A model generated the notes under the pieces. That model was not told where the DNA came from, made no database searches, and was given only the letters and a program-made list of their open reading frames with translations. From Whalleya microplaca (lineage: Eukaryota > Ascomycota > Sordariomycetes > Xylariales > Xylariaceae): a stretch of 64,000 nt of DNA. The position numbers and the translations under genes are program-made. How positions within the stretch are numbered: the stretch's first letter is position 1; every line of letters begins with the position of its first letter. Location of the stretch: contig MU385716.1 in NCBI GenBank assembly GCA_022497155.1, positions 496,001 to 560,000 of the forward strand, written 5' to 3'. Of this stretch, positions 57,345-64,000 are shown piece after piece.

Positions 57345-60300
57345 TCAGTGCCTACGAGCCTTAGCCATAGCCTCCAGGCGACCCATAAGCGCCCTCAACC
57401 CCGTGCCCTTCTCACAATTAGCCTCGAGCCACTTTTCCATCCTCTCGCGGACGCGGCGCATGCTCCTCGTGACCGGCATGCGCTGGCCCTCCTCGCACTC
57501 AACATGGGTACCGGGGTTGAGCAGGATATCGAAGCACTCATTCCAGATGTCAGTCTGCCAGTAGCGCTTGAGGGGCTCGCGGACGCGATATCGCCTCCCG
57601 GCGGCCGTCCCGAGGCCGCCCTCATCGCAGCGCACGGTCTCGATGTAGCGGCCGAAGAGCAGGCAGTGGACGATGCCGGCGAGCCCGTGGTAGTCGATCT
57701 GCCAGGTCCAGGGGCGGCCCTCGCGCATCTCGGCGCAGTCCGTCGCCGTCGTCTTCCACTCCGCCACGAACTGCACCTCCGGCACGAACGCCCGCATGTC
57801 GATGCCCCGCCCGAAGTCGATCAGCACGATGCCCCGGCCGCCCCAGCCGCCCGACCCGTCCGCCAGCCACTGGCCCGCGAGCGGCTTGTCGACGTCTAGG
57901 CGCAGCAGGCAGTTGTCTGGCTTCAGGTCGCCGTGCAGCACCTGCTTGCTGTGGAGCGCTTCGACCGTGCGCAGCAGCTCGATCGTGAAGAACATGGTCA
58001 TCGTCTCGTCCATGCTAGAGTTCAGATCGTGCCAGAAGTAGTTGACCGCGTCGAGGAGCGTGCCGTGTGGGAAGAACGGCAAGAACAGAAAGCCGTCGTC
58101 TTGGTAGAAGTGCAACTCATGTGCTGCTGAGATGGAGTTGATGGCGCGATGCTGGGGGCCCAAGCGTGTGGCAGCAGTACGCATCATATAGAACTCCCAG
58201 GCCGTCGGTGGTTGCTCCATCTTGAGTGCTTCGAGGGTAGAGCGGCGCGTGGTCGCGAAAGCGCCTTTGCCCATTGCAACGATGGGACCATTCTCATCGC
58301 CTTCCTCAGATTCCGGAGAGGAATTCTCAACCAGATAGACTGGCGCAAACGCACCAGCACCCAATTCCCGCTTTAGAGTGTACTCGCCCATCAACTCGGG
58401 AAACTCAAGCACAACAGAGCTATGGATGGTACCAGTCTTATCGTTGCTGCTCTTGCCCGCCTTTGCCGTGTTCTTGGCAAACTTGCGAATCTCAGAACCT
58501 CGCTCAAATCGCTCATTGTGATGATCGTAGAAGCCTGGGTATGAGGTCAGAGGTGGGTATATGTTTGTTAGAATTGATTGTCTAATTGAAGTGTCCACCG
58601 GGCTGCACAGGGTTTCCTTGATGATGGGTCCCTTCGGTATCTCAGGTGCCTTCGATTGACTTAAGGCGGTAACGGTTGGCTTGCTCTTCTGAAGTAAAGC
58701 TTGCGCGAGTTTGACGGGAGAACGAGAATCACTAAGGACTTCTTGCAACGGGCTGCTAGGAGGCTCAAAGTCCTCATCATCCTCGTCCTCTTCTGTTGGT
58801 ATATCAAGCAATTCCTTGCTAGGGGTCTTCGTAGTGAAGTACTGTGGCTTAGCTTCCGTAATCAATCCAAGTGAGGATTCCGTGCGTTCCGTTATGGGTG
58901 TCATGAACGGCAGGCGGTTGTTAGCCACCTCGGCCGGGTCCCTATACGGCCGAGTAGTGGCTTCATAGTCCTCGGGCGGAATTGGAATGAACCTAGTCTT
59001 GGTCCTCGGGGGGGAACCCTCCGGCGTAGGACTGGTCTCATCTTGATCCTCATCTTGATCCGCATCTGTCATCTCGGTATCGTTGTGCTCATCTTCCTCG
59101 TACTCACTCTCGCCCTCGATCTTTGGAATGTGCTTCTGAGCGGTGAAGTCCGACCACTCACTAACACTCTTGACATCAGAAGTCTCATCATCGCCGGCTT
59201 CGCTGGTCGGGATCTGCCTAGTAGTGACAGTGCTCTCACCGCCACTGGTGTAATCACCATCCGTCATATACTCATCGTCGTCGCTCTCATCATCTCCCTC
59301 CTCTGCAGACGGGAGGGGAGCGTTGAAAAGCTCGTAGATCTCGTCTGTCGCAGCCTTGGTGTGCATTGTCATGGTGGGCTCCGAAGTTGAACTGTTCTTC
59401 TTTTTTATTTTCGGGCCCGATGGTGAGTCGAGTTTTGCTTTGACTGTTGGATATTAGATGGTGAGTAATTGCCAGTTGGCTGGGTGAGTGAAAAGTGAAC
59501 TGACTGATCTGTGTCTCGTTGAATTCCATCAACTTCTTCTTCTTGCTCTTGGCAGGCCGTGACTGCTCTTTGACTACTCCGTTCTCATCGAGCATCACTA
59601 CATCCTGATGCACAACCAGCTTCTGCGCAATGTTTCGACTAAGATCATCTACAGAAGGCGAGCGCTTGCCGGACTCTTGGTGGTCCTCAGCGAAGTCCTC
59701 GTCTTCCCAGACTGCATCAAGCCAACCTCGATTTGCAGCCCAGATCTCTTCAAAACTCAGTTCAGTGCCCGGTTCCTCTGGGGTTGGATAGACGGCCTCT
59801 AAATTAACAAAAACACGTTCCCTCTTCCCACTATGGGGGTTAATGATCACTTGGTGCTTGCATGGTGCAATGACAATATGAGACTCTGCTATTCTCGACA
59901 AAGACTGAAAATACACAATCGCGCAATCGCCATACATTAGTCCTATTATCATCAACAATTTGGCATTGCCGTATAGGGAATAGAACTGTTAGCTTACCGG
60001 ATCCCTGAAGACACTCATCTTGGGAGTGTTGCTCTTCTTTACTCCGGTCTTCAATGTCTCCCCCACCCAAGGTTTTGCCTCCACCACATTCTCCTTCTTG
60101 CGATCTGCCAATGACCCAATGGTATCCCAACCCTTCGCGCCTTCGCCCATCCCTGACATGGCCGGTGCAGCATCGCTAGCATCCGAGAAAACAGCCAGCT
60201 TTGCCTTCCCAGGCCTGGAAGATTGGCCACCGACGCCCATGTTGGGTCTTGGGGCTTGAGGATCTGCCGCCCGCGCAGCTGCTGCATAAGGATCGATCTT

Positions 60301-60984
60301 GGCGGCTAGTGCTGGTCGAATGCTAGGTAACGCTGGTGACGATGGGGCATCGCCTGCCTCGGGCTGTTGAGCCCGCCTCTTCTCGAAGTCGCCAAATTTG
60401 CGAACTAATCTCTGTACCGGTCTTGCCTCGCGCTCAAGACCCAATTTATATACCTCCTCGGCCTGTGTCCAGCGACCTGCACCCTCCAGCCATGCGGCAT
60501 ATTCCTCGTAGAACAGTGCGAGCCCTTCGCCAATGCTATGGCGAGACAAGAAGACATAGGTTTCTCGAGGGGAGTCGGAGAAGAACCTAATGTAATGAAG
60601 CCACAGCTTCAAATATCTTGGATCATTCTTATACTGCGCCGAGCCGATGAATGCCTTGGTGGCGCGCTCCAGTAGAGTATGGAGCTGTGATTGAGGCGTA
60701 GCCTGTGCAGATGGATACGCGTCGAAAGTCCACCGCACATATCGGTCATAGACATCAAGGGGGTCATCTGACTCGGAAATATTGGCGATTTCTTCCTCGT
60801 ATTCGGCCCTGACAGAATCGTTGGTGTTTCTAGTATCTGCTGGTGTCGGTGTCGACAGCTTTTGTAATGGATTCGGTGATAGCACTTGAGCGAGCTTCTT
60901 GGCTGAGCGACCTCCGGGCAAGGACTGGATGTTCTCCTTTTGCCCTTCGATGACATCGAAATCAATCAGATCGCCGGCGGCCAT
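57345..60984 (-). CDS. BUB1: Spindle checkpoint kinase BUB1 (MadBub type, two KEN boxes)
   Basis: Bub1 sits at kinetochores through Bub3 and phosphorylates histone H2A in the spindle assembly checkpoint. Exons (minus) 59998-60984, 59505-59904 and 57345-59443 give 1161 aa in phase. Residues 16-18 are a KEN box (EGQKENIQ). The Mad3/BUB1 TPR domain spans about 50-200 (DPLDVYDRYVRWTFDAYPSA, DPRYLKLWLHYIRF, EGLALFYEEYAAWLE, LGLEREARPVQRLVRKFGDF). A second KEN (RKKENVVEAKPW) is at 297-299. The GLEBS motif for Bub3 binding is TELSFEEIWAANRGW in exon 2. The C-terminal kinase (about 815-1161) has an intact set: GAGAFA, LEALKME, HGDLKPDNCLL near 966 and IDFGRGIDM near 1004. All parts of Mad3/BubR1 and Bub1 lie in one chain. 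Confidence 0.95.
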
Positions 60985-61598
60985 TTTATCGTGAAAGCAA
61001 TGGCAACAATGGCGATTCTTGTGTGAGACCCTATAATGTTAGTTGTTGTACTTGAGAAAGTGAAAAGCAACGCAGCCGCGTGGAGCATTGAAATAACTGA
61101 TTGATGTATACACCCTGGTAATTGTTGACTGTTTTGGTCACAACTTCCCGTGTTGCCCTAACAACACGATTTATGGGTCCATCGGTGGCTTGCCATTATG
61201 GTTGTGGCGTCCATATCTAACGTCTTATCTTCAGCTATATAAGCGGGGCAATACCCAGCAAGGATTCTCATGATGATATAAAATAACTAAGTTACGGTAC
61301 TCTGATACTCATAAGTGGTGTCTATTTTAATACCGGGGAACAACTTAATAGACTTCTATCGCAACTCATTTAATAACACCAGTTCGCAAGACAGTCATAC
61401 CTATCCCCATTGATTTCTGAAAGCTCGTAGTTCCAGCTGATACAGTACCAACACACAACCAGAACAATCAGCCGCAGTTAGGGGTGGTTCTCCAAAGGCA
61501 GTAGGATCCTTGCAGCATATTAAGTCCTCCAAGTATCATCATGAACCCAAAGACTACGGCCTAGTCAGCCTAAAGCCAGACCTTTGTCAGTCGTGCTT
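60985..61598. promoter_or_regulatory. BUB1 upstream region
   Basis: The 614 bp hold the BUB1 promoter and the 3' flank of the TENA/THI-4-like gene. AT-rich; no motif I would name. Confidence 0.45.
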
Positions 61599-62861
61599 TC
61601 AGGCAGCCGGTGGCCACTGCAATATCTAGTGTTAGCAACAGCCATGGCCGCAGCAAGTCCCAAGTGTGATCCTCAACAGCGAGAGCCTTGCCATATCATA
61701 TCCATAGCTTTCGAACAGACTGGGAATGGTACACAAATACTCCGGAGCCAAGAGAAAAGGAACACCTGAGGAATGAACTTGAACTGTACATACGAACTGT
61801 TCCTCTAGTATCAGAACCTTCCCGAAGATCTCCAATGCGTTATCCGCACTCTGGATGGCAGCATATGCGTCAAGAACCTCTTGACATTCGTTGACAAAGC
61901 TGTGGAACTCCTCTGAAGTCCAATTTGGAATGAACTCCTTCCTCAAGGCCCCACCGTCGAGATCCTGGCTTGCATCTTCATGAGCGGGAGTTTGCTGTCT
62001 TGCATACGTCCACGCATCCAAGTAAACCTTCTCCGTACTCCAGAGAAGAACTAAGCCGTCCAGAAGAGTCTTGGTCTGATTTCCGCCAGGCTGCGCAGTG
62101 AAGGAATCAAACAGGTCAATGTACTCCTGCGTAACTGTACACAGGCAAGTATTAGTGAGTGGCAACGTCGAGAGTACGGACCGCTATCTCAGGAGTCTCA
62201 AATCTAGAATCCTCTCACTCAAACTGAACTCCTCTGACAGATTAAAACAGTGAATTGATGGCTTTTCTGCACATTCTATACAGACATCTGAATGCTGAGT
62301 AACTAGCCTTATGGGGGGTTTCAGGGGCGGAAAGGAAAGAGCAAGCTAATTCAAACACACAATGAGAACAGAACAAACTAGAGATCCGTCAGTTAGTATT
62401 CGTTAGAAACAGCAAAGCATCATAGTAGATCTTAGAAGAGCGGAAGCTCTGGTGCCACATCTTAGGGAAGGTATTCTTCAGACGTACCCTCCTTTAGCCT
62501 TGTCGTCTATCGCTGCGAGGTCCAGTCCATATTTTCTCGCAGTCTCTTCGAAGAACAGTAGTTCCCGCGATATACCCGACAAAGCGGCTTGAAGCAATAA
62601 GAAAATGCGCCATTGTAGAGTGCTTCCAGTGCCCTCGTCACCAGTATCGGTCGGTAGCTGATCTCGAGAAATCAAGCCCCCAATGAATCTGATGTAAGCC
62701 TGGGCATAGAGTCGATCATGAGATAACCATTGAGACAGTCTTTCGCGAGAGAGACGACCTTGGCCTGCGAGCTCGAGAAACTTGGATTGTGTTGCTCGCT
62801 GGTAGTATTGAGCAGCCTCGGAGCTTGAAAGTAAATATTCCGTGATAGATGGCTTAGTCAT
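61599..62861 (-). CDS. TENA/THI-4 family (haem-oxygenase-like fold) protein; middle junction unresolved
   Basis: This protein resembles the thiaminase-2/TenA superfamily. Exon 1 (62488-62861) gives SEAAQYYQRATQSKFLELAG, LSQWLSHDRLYAQAYIRFIG and ELLFFEETARKYGLDL. Exon 2 (61794-62134) gives TQEYIDLFDSF, LLDGLVLLWSTEKVYLDAWT and ALEIFGKVLILEEQF. A 6-codon last exon (61599-61616), reached by a GTATGT donor and a TTGCTAACAC branch, completes the conserved EEQFWPPAA. Exons 1 and 2 do not join in phase: exon 1 leaves two bases, exon 2 needs one. Either an extra small exon of 3n+2 nt lies between 62135 and 62487 (a TTTGTTCTGTTCTCATT piece at about 62360-62376 would fit) or the gene carries a frame break. 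No substrate can be assigned; many fungal members are uncharacterised. Confidence 0.7.
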
Positions 62862-63556
62862 GATAACTAGGTTGCTTTGATATGCGTTTAATTTCAGTCT
62901 CGAAGCTCGGAGGGCTGGCGGCTACATGTGATAAGAGTTGTTCGGTCGGCAGCCAGAGGTGTTATATCCTTGCGGGCTGCAAATGCTTATATAAAGGTTT
63001 CTACGTTAGCACATATTCATCTGAAACTAACATTTCATTGGCCGCTGTAATTGCGTCAATATTTGGGACGATCTTAGTGAGAAATGCCTCAATGAGGGCA
63101 TCGCTTTCGCTTTCGGATTAACACAAGGTTCAAATCACTCGCAACTAGGATCAGAATAGAGTCACGCAGGGCTTTCGAGATTAAGGTGGTTCGTGTGCAT
63201 ACCATAGCCAGGGTGAGGTGACTCGACTATATATCACATAGACAGCACAACCGAATTACTCAAGACACCCCCAAGGCAGGAAATCTGACAAAGTATAGTG
63301 ACTTCCTGTAAATTAGTACATGCCTAAGGAAACTGAGCGACTAGTAATGGTTGGACATGAGTAATCAGGGATTTCGGTTGTGGCATTGCCGTGAATTCAT
63401 CTGATTAGAATGCCGCTCCTATGGCACGCGACAAAGGCCCAGTCATAATACAAGTTGTTTTTCCGCGGGTTGATTGTGATAGCTCGGCCTTACCCACCCG
63501 CCAGGTAATCAGACAGCCGTACCCAATGAAAAGGAGTAGTTATCAAGCTTTTCCCT
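62862..63556. other. intergenic between the TENA-like gene and U2AF
   Basis: This holds the upstream region of the TENA-like gene and the U2AF 3' flank. The short frame at 62882-63121 has no recognisable motif. Confidence 0.6.
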
Positions 63557-64000
63557 CTACCAAGCAGAAACCTCGAAATTCTCCTATATATAGCGTGTCA
63601 GCGTTATTCAGAGCATCAAGAATGAACATTCTCACCTCCGGGAAGTACGTCGTTACAACGGTTCGGTCAGCAAACTTTCGACCCGCGAGTGCTTCGAGAG
63701 CCTTCTTTGCGGACGCGGTAGTATCAAACTTGACATATATCTTACCAACCCCTGCAGATTGTCGGCTGCCTCCAGTCGGTCTAGGCACCTTGAGCCCTAG
63801 GACCTTTCCGAACTTGGTGCATTCTTCCTCGACATCTTCGCATATTTCTACTCAGGTTAGCACTTTGTAGCGTACAAAATAGAAAGATAATATAGAACAA
63901 GGACATACCCTGGTAATCGTCACTATCCATCAGCTCGTCTGGAGTCACCATATTAAGCAACTGTAATACTCGTGACTCCTCTGAGTCATTGGCAGTAGTC
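63557..64000 (-). CDS. U2AF2: Splicing factor U2AF large subunit, C-terminal part (5' end outside window)
   Basis: U2AF65 binds the polypyrimidine tract and recruits U2 snRNP. Visible exons (minus): 63909 to the window edge, 63636-63847 and 63557-63583. They encode the last, UHM-type RRM: SRVLQLLNMVTPDELMDSDD, EICEDVEEECTKFGKVLGLK, VPRPTGGSRQSAGVGKIYVK, ALEALAGRKFADRTVVTTYF, ending PEENFEVSAW. This is the canonical C-terminus of the family, including the RNP-like GKIYVKF. The 27-nt last exon is easily missed: unspliced reading from the previous exon runs on past the GTGAGA donor. The gene continues beyond the right edge. Confidence 0.94.

Noticed and set aside
59290..60984. Separate Mad3-like gene next to a separate kinase gene
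   Set aside because: Splice sites at 59998/59904 and 59505/59443 join the parts in phase and give the expected BUB1 order.

Overview
This window is nuclear DNA of a filamentous ascomycete fungus (Pezizomycotina, most likely Sordariomycetes). The evidence is short 50-100 nt introns with GTRNGT donors and CTAAC-like branch sites, fungal-type orthologues (mL59, HapB, a two-KEN-box BUB1) and a fungal STAND-type N-terminal protein. I see no tRNA, rRNA, CRISPR array, intact transposon or bacterial-style operon.

Layout: the 3' end of a 14-3-3 gene (+, 1-350); DPH4 (-); mL59/MRPL25 (-) divergent from the splicing helicase PRP28 (+); an M1 aminopeptidase (+). Next comes an accessory patch (11-16 kb) with a predicted secreted protein (-) and a fungal N-terminal/ubiquitin-like-domain protein (-). 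Housekeeping genes resume with enolase (+), RPS13/uS15 (+), the COMPASS subunit Sdc1/DPY30 (-) divergent from the crosslink-repair nuclease FAN1 (+).

From 24.8 to 44.1 kb the window is gene-poor. It holds one Ser/Pro-rich conserved protein (29.2-30.0 kb), tandem repeats and a cysteine-rich open frame without a start codon (34.6-34.9 kb). The CCAAT-binding subunit HapB (+) sits at the right edge behind a long pyrimidine-rich leader. Then follow LSM2 (+), PSO2/SNM1 (-), a PHS-family MFS transporter (-), APN1 (+), BUB1 (-), a TENA/THI-4-like protein (-) and the 3' end of U2AF large subunit (-, running off the right edge).

Functional themes are splicing (PRP28, LSM2, U2AF), genome stability (FAN1, PSO2, APN1, BUB1) and translation (RPS13, mL59, DPH4). 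Fungal genes are transcribed singly, so co-location does not imply co-regulation except perhaps at the two divergent promoters. Most multi-exon models below were rebuilt by hand from splice signals and checked for reading phase; the TENA/THI-4 gene is the only one that does not close in phase.
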